Assembly: GCA_903926855.1 (NCBI GenBank) | Contig: CAIYKV010000158.1 | Coordinates: 1 to 50,514 of the forward strand | Direction of reading: 5' to 3' | DNA: 50,514 bases | Origin: an uncultured Bacteroidota bacterium | GTDB taxonomy: Bacteria; Bacteroidota; Bacteroidia; Chitinophagales; Chitinophagaceae | Shown: positions 7,688 to 16,475 of the stretch, one piece after another | Layout of the letters: every line of letters starts with the position of its first letter | How positions within the stretch are numbered: the first letter of the stretch is position 1 | The notes under the pieces: model-generated | The model's input: the letters and a program-made list of their open reading frames with translations, nothing else | What the model was told of the DNA's origin: nothing | The model's database searches: none | Program-made: the position numbers and the translations under genes

Positions 7688-8278
7688 ATGTCTCGTCCGG
7701 TAAGATTTAATATTCACCCCATTGAAGCCCAATTAGGCAATGCAGTATCTGTTGCGGAAGCGCCCGATGGCTATGCCGGTGAAGGTTTTTTTACTGCCAG
7801 GTTAAGCGATGTGGTTGGGCTTGCCCGAAAAAACTCTCTCTGGCCCCTGCCTTTCGCTACTTCCTGCTGTGGTATTGAGTTCATGGCTACCATGGGATCG
7901 CATTACGACTTAGCAAGATTCGGCTCTGAAAGAGTTGGATTTTCTCCCAGACAATGCGACCTGTTGATGGTAATGGGTACGATTGCCAAAAAGATGGCAC
8001 CTGTGCTTCGTCAGGTTTACCTTCAAATGGCTGAACCCAGATGGGTAATGGCAGTAGGTGCCTGCGCTTCCAGCGGGGGTATTTTTGATACCTACAGCGT
8101 TTTGCAGGGAATTGACCAGGTAATACCGGTGGATGTATATGTGCCGGGTTGCCCGCCAAGACCAGAAGCTATTTTAGACGGCTTCATGAAAATACAGGAA
8201 TTGGTTGGTCAGGAAAGTATTCGCAGAAGAAACAGTGAGCAATACAAGGCATTGATGAATGGGTATGGAATAGAATAA
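7688..8278 (+). CDS. nuoB: NADH-quinone oxidoreductase subunit B
   Basis: A 196-residue peripheral subunit of complex I that carries the last iron-sulfur cluster, N2, the electron donor to quinone. The four cysteine ligands are visible: tandem C60-C61 in ATSCCGIEFMATMG, C126 in GACASSGG and C155 in PGCPPRPE. The tandem cysteines are diagnostic. The C-terminus (about 175-196) is a short basic tail. It is translated from an ATG 38 bp after nuoA and is followed by nuoC. Confidence 0.97.
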   Translation: MSRPVRFNIHPIEAQLGNAVSVAEAPDGYAGEGFFTARLSDVVGLARKNSLWPLPFATSCCGIEFMATMGSHYDLARFGSERVGFSPRQCDLLMVMGTIAKKMAPVLRQVYLQMAEPRWVMAVGACASSGGIFDTYSVLQGIDQVIPVDVYVPGCPPRPEAILDGFMKIQELVGQESIRRRNSEQYKALMNGYGIE

Positions 8279-8320
8279 TCCCCATGGCGTAAAAGCTACA
8301 GATGGGATATATATAAACTT

Positions 8321-8827
8321 ATGGCAGTAACGAACGATTTGATTCAGCAGAAATTAACTGCAAAATTTGGAGAAGGATTCTTCCATTTCGAAGAATCATA
8401 CGGTATGCTCACGATAGAAGCACCAAAAGAACAGAACCTGAAAGTGTTGCAGTTTCTCTATGAAGAAGAAGAACTCGCTTTCCGTTTTCTAACAGATCTT
8501 TGTGCGGTTAACTACCCTGATCTTCCGGGCCGCGAACTGGCCGTTGTATATCATTTGCATAATCTTGCTGATAACCTGCGTATTCGATTCAAAGTGTTTA
8601 CAGGAATTGAGAATCCCGATATTTTCACAGCGTCAAAACTGTTTTCCTCTGCTAACTGGATGGAAAGAGAAACCTATGATTTTTTCGGAGTAAACTTTGT
8701 AGGACATCCTAATTTGAAAAGAATATTGAATGTAGATGAGATGGACTATTTTCCTATGCGGAAAGAATTTCCATTGGAAGACCAGACCCGTAGAGATAAG
8801 GATGATGAAATGTTTGGAAGAGGATAA
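8321..8827 (+). CDS. nuoC: NADH-quinone oxidoreductase subunit C
   Basis: A 168-residue subunit of the complex I peripheral arm, corresponding to the 30-kDa subunit. It carries ASKLFSSANWMERETYDFFGV and the following FVGHPNLKRIL, typical of NuoC, and ends with FPLEDQTRRDKDD. It is separate from nuoD, unlike the fused nuoCD of enterobacteria. It has no redox centre and contributes to the interface with NuoD and NuoB. Confidence 0.96.
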   Translation: MAVTNDLIQQKLTAKFGEGFFHFEESYGMLTIEAPKEQNLKVLQFLYEEEELAFRFLTDLCAVNYPDLPGRELAVVYHLHNLADNLRIRFKVFTGIENPDIFTASKLFSSANWMERETYDFFGVNFVGHPNLKRILNVDEMDYFPMRKEFPLEDQTRRDKDDEMFGRG

Positions 8828-8922
8828 ATAATAAGGTTTAGTGTTGTTGGACTGCTCTCAGTTTTTGAAAGTCCAAAACAAAAAACCAGGATCTTATAAT
8901 AATATAGCGATACTGATAGAAT

Positions 8923-10155
8923 ATGACAGAGAATCATCACCATCACGTTAAACTGCCTGAAGGCTCGATAGAGAAACAGACCACTACCCTAAACGTAGGG
9001 CCTACACACCCTGCTACCCATGGTGTGTTTCAAAATATTATGGAGTTGGATGGTGAGCGTATTGTTTCTACTGAGTCAACCGTAGGTTATATTCACCGCG
9101 CTTTTGAAAAAATAGCTGAGCGCAGACCTTTATACCAGATCACACCGCTTACCGATCGATTGAATTATTGCAGCAGCCCCATCAACAATATGGGCTGGCA
9201 TCTTACCTGCGAAAAATTGCTGGGGGTAGAAACACCCAAAAGAGTGGATTATCTCCGCATCATCATCATGGAACTGGCCAGGATATCCGACCACCTGATC
9301 TGTAATTCGATCGTTGGTGTGGATACCGGTGCCTATACCGGGTTCCTTTATGTGATGCAATACCGCGAATTAATCTATGAAATATATGAAGAAGTATGTG
9401 GGTCCCGTCTTACTACTAATATTGGGCGTATTGGCGGCTTTGAAAGGAATTTCTCAAATACAGCGTTTACGAAACTCGAGAAATTCTTAAAAGAATATCC
9501 TTCTGTTCTGAAGGAATTTGAAAATCTGTTTACCCGTAACCGGATATTCATGGAGCGCACCATTGGTACCGGTGCCATTAGTGCTGAACGCGCATTGAAT
9601 TATGGATTTACAGGTCCCAATTTACGCGCAACCGGCGTAGATTATGATGTTCGTGTGCACAGTCCCTATAGTAGTTACGAAGATTTTGATTTTACGATAC
9701 CTGTTGGAAGTACGGGTGATAATTATGACCGGTTCCTGGTACGTAATGAAGAAATGTGGCAAAGCCTAGGTATTATTCAGCAGGCATATCGGAAAATACA
9801 GGAGTTCAAAGGTGCTGAAGCAGAAGTGTTTCATGCCAATGTTCCTGAATATTACCTGCCTGAGAAAAAGGATGTATATACTAAAATGGAAGCCCTGATC
9901 TGGCATTTCAAGATTATTATGGGTGAAGTGGATATGCCAAAAGGAGAAGTATATAAATCTGTAGAAGGGGGCAATGGCGAACTGGGCTTTTACCTGATTA
10001 GTGATGGAGGCCGTGCACCATTCCGTCTGCATTTCCGCAGACCCTGCTTTATCTATTACCAGGCCTACCCCGAACTGGTAACCGGTGGTATGCTGAGTGA
10101 TGCAATTGTTACCATGAGTAGCTTGAACTTGATTGCGGGGGAAATGGATGCTTAA
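8923..10155 (+). CDS. nuoD: NADH-quinone oxidoreductase subunit D
   Basis: A 410-residue, 49-kDa-type subunit that forms the quinone site with NuoB. The N-terminus has NVGPTHPATHGVFQ with the quinone-pocket HPATHG, followed by GYIHRAFEKIAE, RLNYCSSPINN and the VDTGAYTGFLY stretch. The C-terminal block is GELGFYLISDGGRAPFRLHF. A short His-rich run (ENHHHHVKL) follows the start methionine and may bind metal, with no known role. Codon use matches its neighbours. A 95-bp spacer precedes it. Confidence 0.97.
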   Translation: MTENHHHHVKLPEGSIEKQTTTLNVGPTHPATHGVFQNIMELDGERIVSTESTVGYIHRAFEKIAERRPLYQITPLTDRLNYCSSPINNMGWHLTCEKLLGVETPKRVDYLRIIIMELARISDHLICNSIVGVDTGAYTGFLYVMQYRELIYEIYEEVCGSRLTTNIGRIGGFERNFSNTAFTKLEKFLKEYPSVLKEFENLFTRNRIFMERTIGTGAISAERALNYGFTGPNLRATGVDYDVRVHSPYSSYEDFDFTIPVGSTGDNYDRFLVRNEEMWQSLGIIQQAYRKIQEFKGAEAEVFHANVPEYYLPEKKDVYTKMEALIWHFKIIMGEVDMPKGEVYKSVEGGNGELGFYLISDGGRAPFRLHFRRPCFIYYQAYPELVTGGMLSDAIVTMSSLNLIAGEMDA

Positions 10156-10214
10156 ATAAAACAATTAAACAAGTTAGCAATAGCACAAACATTGCTGAAT
10201 TGTTAAACTGATAA

Positions 10215-10721
10215 ATGGTTATGAATAAATTTTCAGAAGAAAAACTCGCCAAAGTAAAAGAGATTATCTCTCACTATCCGGAAGGAAAGCAAAAAAGCGC
10301 GCTCCTTCCTGTATTGCATATTGCCCAGGATAGTTTTGGTGGCTGGCTGAGCGCAGAAACTATGGATTATGTAGCCGAACTGCTTCAGATAACACCTATT
10401 GAAGTATATGAAGTAGCTACTTTCTATAGTATGTATAATCTGAAACCGGTTGGTAAATATATGTTTGAGGTTTGCCAAACAGGTCCATGTATGCTGAATG
10501 GTTCTGATAATATCATTGCCTATATCGGAGAAAAACTGGGTATTAAACCCGGTGAAACAACAGCAGATGATTTGTTTACCTTAAAAACGGTAGAATGTTT
10601 AGGTGCTTGCGGGTACGCCCCTATGATGCAGTTGGGCAAACACTATCGAGAGCATTTAACCAAAGAAAAAGTAGATAGTATTATTGAAGAGTGCAGAAAG
10701 AATGCGGAGGCGAATAATTAG
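10215..10721 (+). CDS. nuoE: NADH-quinone oxidoreductase subunit E
   Basis: A 168-residue, 24-kDa-type subunit of the NADH dehydrogenase module. The [2Fe-2S] cluster N1a ligands are C87 and C92 in CQTGPC and C128 and C132 in ECLGACG. The helical N-terminus with HIAQDSFGGWLS is typical. A second ATG at 10221 is a possible alternative start. It precedes nuoF, its structural partner. Confidence 0.96.
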   Translation: MVMNKFSEEKLAKVKEIISHYPEGKQKSALLPVLHIAQDSFGGWLSAETMDYVAELLQITPIEVYEVATFYSMYNLKPVGKYMFEVCQTGPCMLNGSDNIIAYIGEKLGIKPGETTADDLFTLKTVECLGACGYAPMMQLGKHYREHLTKEKVDSIIEECRKNAEANN

Positions 10722-10789
10722 TAAGGATTTGAATAAGTCATTTCGATCGAAAAAATAAAATCAGCGGCAGTATCCGCAAATCGAATAAT

Positions 10790-12142
10790 ATGGGTGTACA
10801 ATTATTATTAGAAAAAGCAAAAGTAGAAGGCATCCGCAAGTACGAAGTGTACCGCAGGGAAGGCGGCTACCGTAGCGTGGAGAAAGCACTGAAAACAATG
10901 AGCCCGGAAACCATTGTAGATGAAGTGAAGAAAAGCGGATTAAGAGGTAGAGGTGGTGCAGGTTTTCCAACAGGAATGAAATGGAGTTTTATTGCCAAAC
11001 CCGAAGGCGTTTCTCGTCACTTGGTTTGTAATGCAGATGAAAGCGAACCCGGTACTTTTAAAGACAGGTTCCTGATGGAATTTATTCCGCACCTGTTGAT
11101 TGAAGGATTAATCGTTTCTTCTTTTGCACTGGGAAGCAATACTACTTATATATATATCCGTGGCGAATATGCATGGGTTGCAGAGATTTTAGAATTTGCC
11201 ATCGCCGAAGCTAAAGCAAATGGATTTTTGGGTAAAAATATTCTGGGTACCGGTTTTGATTGTGAGATATATGTACATCGCGGAGCAGGTGCTTATATCT
11301 GTGGTGAAGAAACCGCTTTGATCGAATCTCTCGAAGGAAAAAGAGGCAACCCGCGTATCAAACCTCCCTTCCCTGCCATACAGGGAGCCTGGATGCGTCC
11401 AACCGTTGTAAATAATGTGGAAACTCTTGCAGCCATAGTACCTATCATTAATTTAGGTGGCGATGAATATGCTAAAATTGGAATTGGTAAGTCTACAGGA
11501 ACCAAACTCATGTCGGCCTGTGGTAATATAAAAAAACCAGGTGTCTATGAAATCGATATGACCATCTCTGTTGAAGAATTTATTTTCAGTGATGAATATT
11601 GTGGTGGCATTGCCAATGGAAAAAGATTAAAAGCCTGCATACCAGGCGGATCATCAGTACCTATTTTACCGGCCAACCTTTTATTGAAAACAGCAAAAGG
11701 AGATACAAGGTATATGAACTATGAAAGCCTGAGTGATGGCGGATTTGCCACAGGTTCCATGATGGGGTCAGGCGGATTTATTGTGCTGGACGAAGATCAG
11801 TGCGTAGTAAAAAATACCTATACATTTGCGCGATTCTATCGTCATGAAAGTTGCGGACAGTGCTCACCTTGCAGAGAAGGGACTGGTTGGATGGAAAAAT
11901 TGTTATTAAGACTGGAGAATGGACAAGGTAAGATTAGTGATATTGATTTGTTATGGGATATTCAACGGAAAATTGAAGGAAATACGATTTGCCCATTAGG
12001 AGATGCTGCGGCCTGGCCCGTAGCGGCTGCTATCAGACATTTCAGGGATGAATTTGAATGGCATGTAACCCATGCAGAAGAGGCAGTAAAAATGAACTAT
12101 GGATTGGCTCATTATGCAGACCCGATTCATGTGCCGGCTTAA
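10790..12142 (+). CDS. nuoF: NADH-quinone oxidoreductase subunit F
   Basis: A 450-residue, 51-kDa-type subunit that binds NADH and FMN and passes electrons to cluster N3. The glycine-rich nucleotide loop is GRGGAGFPTGMKW (53-65). The FMN-region block is NADESEPGTFKDR (81-93), with GAGAYICGEETALIESLEG further on. The [4Fe-4S] ligands are C355, C358 and C361 in ESCGQCSPCREG, and C401 in NTICPLGD. The protein is complete. Downstream, where nuoG is expected directly, about 470 bp carrying a four-helix-bundle gene and 7-bp repeats are inserted. Confidence 0.97.
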   Translation: MGVQLLLEKAKVEGIRKYEVYRREGGYRSVEKALKTMSPETIVDEVKKSGLRGRGGAGFPTGMKWSFIAKPEGVSRHLVCNADESEPGTFKDRFLMEFIPHLLIEGLIVSSFALGSNTTYIYIRGEYAWVAEILEFAIAEAKANGFLGKNILGTGFDCEIYVHRGAGAYICGEETALIESLEGKRGNPRIKPPFPAIQGAWMRPTVVNNVETLAAIVPIINLGGDEYAKIGIGKSTGTKLMSACGNIKKPGVYEIDMTISVEEFIFSDEYCGGIANGKRLKACIPGGSSVPILPANLLLKTAKGDTRYMNYESLSDGGFATGSMMGSGGFIVLDEDQCVVKNTYTFARFYRHESCGQCSPCREGTGWMEKLLLRLENGQGKISDIDLLWDIQRKIEGNTICPLGDAAAWPVAAAIRHFRDEFEWHVTHAEEAVKMNYGLAHYADPIHVPA

Positions 12143-12144
12143 AT

Positions 12145-12172
12145 AATTCAAAATTCAAAAGGAAAAATTCAA
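12145..12172 (+). repeat. Heptad array upstream of the four-helix gene
   Basis: Units AATTCAA (12145), AATTCAA (12152), AAGGAAA (12159) and AATTCAA (12166) run from just after the nuoF stop to the ATG of the inserted gene. Their reverse complement (TTGAATT) matches the TTGAYTT phase of the array downstream of the gene, so the two arrays form an inverted pair. Confidence 0.6.
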
Positions 12173-12174
12173 AA

Positions 12175-12558
12175 ATGGATGACACTTTTGAAAAATTTGA
12201 GTTGAATGAGTTTGCAAAGCCTTATAATATCAGGCATAGATGTTTTTTCTTTTCAAAGGAAATTATATCTTTTGTTGCGGAGTGTAAGTATGATAGGATC
12301 TTTAGTTCTTTGTTTGATCAATTAGTACGAAGTGCAACTTCAATTGGAGCTAATATAGTTGAAGGGAAATCTGGGAGTACAAAAAAGGATTGGAAAAACT
12401 TTTTTGTAATTGCGCTGAAGTCCGCAAATGAAACTAAATATTGGCTTTGTCTTATTCGAGACACAATGGAAGTTTCACAACCAGTTGTAAAAGAGTTGAT
12501 TAATGAAGCAGACGAGATTTCAAAAATCATAGCATCCATTATCCTAAATGCGGATTAG
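12175..12558 (+). CDS. Four-helix-bundle protein (S23 / bAvd-like) inside the nuo operon
   Basis: A 127-residue protein from the ATG at 12175; the longer frame would begin inside nuoF. It matches the four-helix-bundle family first seen in intervening sequences of 23S rRNA and related to the accessory protein bAvd of diversity-generating retroelements. Visible family features are QLVRSATSIGANIVEG (about 48-63), then a basic segment STKKDWKNFF and an amphipathic helix ALKSANETKYWLCLIRD. No reverse transcriptase or variable repeat lies nearby, so it is an orphan. It sits between nuoF and nuoG on the same strand and would be co-transcribed. Inverted heptad arrays lie within a few bases of both ends, suggesting gene and arrays arrived as a unit. 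Its role is unknown; it is not a complex I subunit. Confidence 0.88.
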   Translation: MDDTFEKFELNEFAKPYNIRHRCFFFSKEIISFVAECKYDRIFSSLFDQLVRSATSIGANIVEGKSGSTKKDWKNFFVIALKSANETKYWLCLIRDTMEVSQPVVKELINEADEISKIIASIILNAD

Positions 12559-12560
12559 GA

Positions 12561-12602
12561 TTTTGACTTTTGATTTTTGACTTTTGATTTTTGACTTTTG
12601 AT
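12561..12602 (+). repeat. Heptad array (TTTTGAY)6 downstream of the four-helix gene
   Basis: Six perfect 7-bp units alternate TTTTGAC and TTTTGAT (12561-12602). The array starts two bases after the gene's stop and ends 10 bp before the nuoG ATG, filling nearly the whole spacer. Confidence 0.9.
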
Positions 12603-12612
12603 TTTATAAAAT

Positions 12613-13731
12613 ATGTCAGAACAACCTTTATTCAAAGTAACCATCGATAACATTACTATCGAAGTGCCTGCCGGGACAACCATCCTGAATGCGGCTCGTA
12701 AAATAGGTGGTGATGTGGCTCCCCCCGCTATGTGCTACTATAGCAAACTGCAGGGTAGTGGTGGTAAATGTCGTACTTGTCTGGTAGAAGTAAGCAAAGG
12801 ATCAGAAAAAGATCCACGACCTATGCCTAAACTGGTCGCATCCTGCCGTACCACCGTAATGGATGGGATGGAAGTAAAAAATATTACCAGTCCAAAAGTA
12901 CTGGATGCACGCGCTGGAATTGTTGAATTCTTATTGCTAAACCATCCTTTGGATTGCCCTATCTGCGACCAGGCTGGTGAATGTCATTTACAGGATCTCA
13001 GCTATGAACATGGTAAAGAAGGCACCCGTTATGAGTTTCAGCGCCGCACTTTTAAAAAGCATGATTTAGGTCCATATATTCAGTTACACATGACACGTTG
13101 CATTCTTTGCTATCGTTGTGTGTTTACGGCGGATCAATTGACCCAAAAAAGAGAGCACGGAATATTGGATAGAGGGGATCATTCTGAAATTGCTACTCTG
13201 ATAGAGAAAAGTCTCGAAAACGATTTTATTGGTAATGTAATTGATGTTTGTCCCGTTGGCGCATTAACCGATAAAACTTTCCGTTTCAAGAATCGTGTGT
13301 GGTTTCTGAAACCAATGGATGCGCATAGAGATTGTCCTACCTGTAGCGGAAAAGTTACTTTATGGAATCGCGGTGATGAAGTGTTCCGGGTAACTGCTCG
13401 TAAAGATGAATGGGGTGAAGTGGAGAGTCTGGAAGATGGCAAAACTGCCTGGATCTGCAATACCTGTAGATTTGAAAAGAAAAAAACAAGTGATTGGGTA
13501 ATCGAAGGGCCAAGGAATATTAGCAGACATTCTGTGATTTCGCAAGGGCATTACCAGGGTAAGATTGGAACACATATGCCGACAGAAACCTTTGAAGCAG
13601 TGAATGGTGGCAGAGAACCGAAAATATGGTTGGATATTCATTCAATCAGCGAAGTAAACCAACCTTCTATAGACCTTAGTCTGATTGAAGGACCGGCACA
13701 CTCAAATGACTTTAATTCCAGAAAAGATTAA
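12613..13731 (+). CDS. nuoG: NADH-quinone oxidoreductase subunit G, short form
   Basis: A 372-residue iron-sulfur subunit, much shorter than the roughly 900-residue enterobacterial NuoG. The [2Fe-2S] domain has C41, C53, C56 and C78. Next come H111, C115, C118 and C124 (N5-type), then C163, C166, C169 and C213 (N4-type). After these, C241/C244 and C282/C285 look like the start of the molybdopterin-family Fe4S4 domain. The protein then ends in about 85 residues with no molybdopterin-like fold. Short versions of this kind are known in Bacteroidota. It bridges NuoF/E to NuoI. Whether the last four cysteines hold an N7-like cluster cannot be told from sequence. Confidence 0.93.
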   Translation: MSEQPLFKVTIDNITIEVPAGTTILNAARKIGGDVAPPAMCYYSKLQGSGGKCRTCLVEVSKGSEKDPRPMPKLVASCRTTVMDGMEVKNITSPKVLDARAGIVEFLLLNHPLDCPICDQAGECHLQDLSYEHGKEGTRYEFQRRTFKKHDLGPYIQLHMTRCILCYRCVFTADQLTQKREHGILDRGDHSEIATLIEKSLENDFIGNVIDVCPVGALTDKTFRFKNRVWFLKPMDAHRDCPTCSGKVTLWNRGDEVFRVTARKDEWGEVESLEDGKTAWICNTCRFEKKKTSDWVIEGPRNISRHSVISQGHYQGKIGTHMPTETFEAVNGGREPKIWLDIHSISEVNQPSIDLSLIEGPAHSNDFNSRKD

Positions 13732-13745
13732 TTGCAATTTATATC

Positions 13746-14795
13746 ATGACATTACTCACTATCGACTGGCTCTTATTCACAGAAAAACTGGTGCTCATTG
13801 CAATCATTGTTTTTGCGAGCCTGGGTATTGCATTGTATACCACGTTTGCAGAACGTAAAGTGGCCGCTATTCTACAGGATAGACCAGGACCTAATCGCGC
13901 TGGTCCATTTGGATTATTTCAGCCGTTTGCTGATGGATTGAAATTGATCATGAAAGAAGAAATCATTCCGAATACTGCAAATAAAGGCTTGTTTATACTC
14001 GGACCGGGATTGGCCATGACTGCTGCATTAATGACCTGTGCGGTAATACCCTGGAGTAGTCATGTTACGTTGTTTAATCGCAATATTGATTTGCAGGTGG
14101 CTGATATCAATATTGGTATTCTATATGTTTTTGGCGTAGTGAGCATGGGGGTATACGGCATTATGATTGGAGGATGGGCTTCTAATAATAAGTTTTCTCT
14201 TATGGCCGCTTTGCGTGGGGCTTCGCAGGCAATTAGTTATGAATTGGCCATGGGTCTGGCACTGATAGCCGTATTAATGATCTCTGGATCTTTAAGTCTC
14301 AAAACGATCGTAGATCAACAAATGCAACCGGGTCGTTTATGGAATATTGCCTACCAACCATTGGGCTTTTTGATTTTTTTTATCTGCGCAATGGCAGAAT
14401 GTAATCGTACTCCTTTTGATTTACCTGAAGCTGAGAATGAATTGAATTTCGGATACCACCAGGAATACTCATCCATGAAACTCGGGTTCTACCTGTTTTC
14501 TGAATATGTGAATATGATCATGAGCAGTGCAGTAATGGCCTGCTTGTTCTTTGGCGGATTTGATATCCCATTCCTGGACGAAAAAACACTGGCCCCTAAC
14601 CTGGCTGCTGTATTAGGTGTGGCAGCGTTATTAACCAAGATCGTGATCTTCATATTTGTGTTTATGTGGATACGCTGGACGATTCCGCGTTTCCGATATG
14701 ACCAGTTGATGAACTTGGGATGGAAGAAATTGATACCACTGGCATTATTGAATATGTTGCTTACAGGAGCGTTCATATTGTGGAAGCAGGGGTAA
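13746..14795 (+). CDS. nuoH: NADH-quinone oxidoreductase subunit H
   Basis: A 349-residue membrane subunit joining the peripheral arm to the proton pumps and forming part of the quinone channel. It has about eight hydrophobic segments. Conserved loops are FAERKVAAILQDRPGPNRAG (about 35-54), then FQPFADGLKLIMKEE, and ECNRTPFDLPEAENELNFGY with its acidic residues. The ATG is 14 bp after nuoG. Confidence 0.97.
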   Translation: MTLLTIDWLLFTEKLVLIAIIVFASLGIALYTTFAERKVAAILQDRPGPNRAGPFGLFQPFADGLKLIMKEEIIPNTANKGLFILGPGLAMTAALMTCAVIPWSSHVTLFNRNIDLQVADINIGILYVFGVVSMGVYGIMIGGWASNNKFSLMAALRGASQAISYELAMGLALIAVLMISGSLSLKTIVDQQMQPGRLWNIAYQPLGFLIFFICAMAECNRTPFDLPEAENELNFGYHQEYSSMKLGFYLFSEYVNMIMSSAVMACLFFGGFDIPFLDEKTLAPNLAAVLGVAALLTKIVIFIFVFMWIRWTIPRFRYDQLMNLGWKKLIPLALLNMLLTGAFILWKQG

Positions 14796-14906
14796 AAGGC
14801 AAAATTGGAGTAAGAAGAGTTTGGCAACAGGATCAGTAAGTTGAAAATGAAAATATTTTTGCGGCGCATCAAATAATATATGCGGTGCTAAAATGAAATA
14901 ATAAAC

Positions 14907-15449
14907 ATGCAAGCATTAACCAATAGATCAAAAGCGGTAAGTAGAAAGCCCATGAGTTTTATGGAGCGTTTGTATTTGCCATCCATTGTTAAGGGTATGG
15001 CGATTACATTCAGCCATATATTTAAGAAGCAACCCACTATACGATACCCGGAACAAACCCGTCAGTTTAGTCCGGTATTCCGTGGTTTGCATGTGCTTAA
15101 CCGTGATGCAGAAGGTCGGGAACGTTGCACAGCCTGCGGACTTTGCGCAGTTGCTTGCCCCGCAGAAGCCATTACGATGGAAGCAGCTGAAAGATTGCCG
15201 GGAGAAGAAAATCTGTATCGCGAAGAAAAATATGCAGCCAGATATGAGATCAATATGCTGCGTTGTATCTTTTGTGGGCTATGCGAAGAAGCCTGTCCGA
15301 AAGATGCTATTTATCTTAGTGAAACATTTGCACCATCTAATTTCACCCGCAAGGGATTTATATATGGAAAGAAAGATTTATTGATACCTGACCCTGCTAC
15401 AGAGCCTGAAGCATATGCTAAAGCACGAGGCGGAGAAAGAACAAATTAA
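14907..15449 (+). CDS. nuoI: NADH-quinone oxidoreductase subunit I
   Basis: A 180-residue ferredoxin-like subunit that carries clusters N6a and N6b between NuoG and NuoB. Two CxxCxxCxxxC motifs are present: C74, C77, C80, C84 in CTACGLCAVACP and C120, C123, C126, C130 in CIFCGLCEEACP. The N-terminal amphipathic stretch (about 16-40) lies on the membrane in known structures. It is separated from nuoJ by a spacer with heptad repeats. Confidence 0.97.
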   Translation: MQALTNRSKAVSRKPMSFMERLYLPSIVKGMAITFSHIFKKQPTIRYPEQTRQFSPVFRGLHVLNRDAEGRERCTACGLCAVACPAEAITMEAAERLPGEENLYREEKYAARYEINMLRCIFCGLCEEACPKDAIYLSETFAPSNFTRKGFIYGKKDLLIPDPATEPEAYAKARGGERTN

Positions 15450-15481
15450 TTGACAATAAGTAGTTGACCTTTGAAAACCCA

Positions 15482-15516
15482 TTGTTAATTACGAATTGCT
15501 AATTGCTAATTTAAAA
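15482..15516 (+). repeat. Heptad array between nuoI and nuoJ
   Basis: Five consecutive 7-mers TTGTTAA, TTACGAA, TTGCTAA, TTGCTAA and TTTAAAA end three bases before the nuoJ ATG. Phase and first unit are the same as in the nuoA-nuoB spacer. Confidence 0.5.
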
Positions 15517-15518
15517 AG

Positions 15519-16022
15519 ATGAGTACAACTGACATACTATTCTACTTCCTGAGTGCTTTGGCCATATTTAGTGCGATCATGGTTTTGGTAAGCAGGAATC
15601 CTGTTCACAGCGTATTGTGGCTGATTCTTGTGTTTTTTGCTATTTCGGGGCACTATATATTACTAAACGCGCAGTTTCTCGCTATTGTTAACCTGATTGT
15701 ATATGCAGGGGCCATTATGGTACTCTTCTTATTTGTGATCATGTTAATGAACCTGAACGCCGAAGCAGAACCCCAGAAACATATGTGGATGAAATTAGCC
15801 GGGGTGATTTCCGGCGGATGTTTCCTGATGGTATTGGTTTCATTAGTTAGACAGGCAACTGATATGCAAAACAAATCTGTATTAATGAAAACCGGAGATA
15901 TTGGCCTGATCAAAAACCTGGGTAAAGCACTGTTTAGTGATTATGTGGTTCCCTTTGAAATCAGCAGTGTATTGTTTTTGAGTGCAATGGTAGGCGCTGT
16001 AGTAATTGGAAAAAAAGACTAA
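15519..16022 (+). CDS. nuoJ: NADH-quinone oxidoreductase subunit J
   Basis: A 167-residue membrane subunit with five hydrophobic helices. The conserved NPVHSVLWLILVFF (about 26-39) and LVYAGAIMVLFLFVIMLMNL segments identify NuoJ/ND6, whose third helix carries the flexible bulge involved in coupling. It lies in operon order between nuoI and nuoK. Confidence 0.96.
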   Translation: MSTTDILFYFLSALAIFSAIMVLVSRNPVHSVLWLILVFFAISGHYILLNAQFLAIVNLIVYAGAIMVLFLFVIMLMNLNAEAEPQKHMWMKLAGVISGGCFLMVLVSLVRQATDMQNKSVLMKTGDIGLIKNLGKALFSDYVVPFEISSVLFLSAMVGAVVIGKKD

Positions 16023-16095
16023 CAAACCAACCTTCTGTGGGGAAGGATGGATAACAAATTGAATAAATTAAATAGGTCCGGAATGGACTAAGCAT

Positions 16096-16431
16096 ATGCC
16101 AATACAATATTACATCTATCTCTGTTTAACGCTTTTCAGCATTGGTATTATCGGTGTACTTACCCGTAGAAATGCCATCATTGTTTTTATGTGTGTAGAA
16201 CTAATGCTGAATGCAGTAAACCTGTTATTAGTGGCGTTTTCCAAAATGCATCATGGGGTTGCTTTGGGATCTAGCCCAACTACTATGGTGGGGATTGAAG
16301 GACAGATATTTGTATTCTTTATTATGGTAGTAGCAGCTGCAGAAGTAAGTGTGGGTCTGGCCATTATTGTAATGATGTACCGGAATACGCATTCGGTAGA
16401 TATTAATTTTCTGAATCGTTTAAAAAATTAA
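16096..16431 (+). CDS. nuoK: NADH-quinone oxidoreductase subunit K
   Basis: A 111-residue membrane subunit with three helices, homologous to mitochondrial ND4L. Conserved glutamates are in [14 protein letters not shown] (helix 2) and [14 protein letters not shown] (helix 3), both part of the central proton axis. The stop is followed at once by a stable hairpin before nuoL. Confidence 0.97.
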   Translation: MPIQYYIYLCLTLFSIGIIGVLTRRNAIIVFMCVELMLNAVNLLLVAFSKMHHGVALGSSPTTMVGIEGQIFVFFIMVVAAAEVSVGLAIIVMMYRNTHSVDINFLNRLKN

Positions 16432-16432
16432 T

Positions 16433-16452
16433 CTTTCCCCGAAAGGGGGAAG
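16433..16452 (+). other. Stable GAAA-tetraloop hairpin between nuoK and nuoL
   Basis: CTTTCCCC, GAAA, GGGGGAAG forms an 8-bp stem (one G-T pair) with a GNRA tetraloop, starting one base after the nuoK stop. Only a weak TTTT follows eight bases after. It could limit or stabilise the mRNA between the small-subunit genes and the long pump genes. Confidence 0.6.
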
Positions 16453-16475
16453 GGATTTTACATAAGAATTTCAGT

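Noticed and set aside
12058..12174. Longer N-terminus of the four-helix-bundle protein
   Set aside because: The extension overlaps the nuoF 3' end in another frame and reads through the heptad array. The family starts at the ATG 12175.
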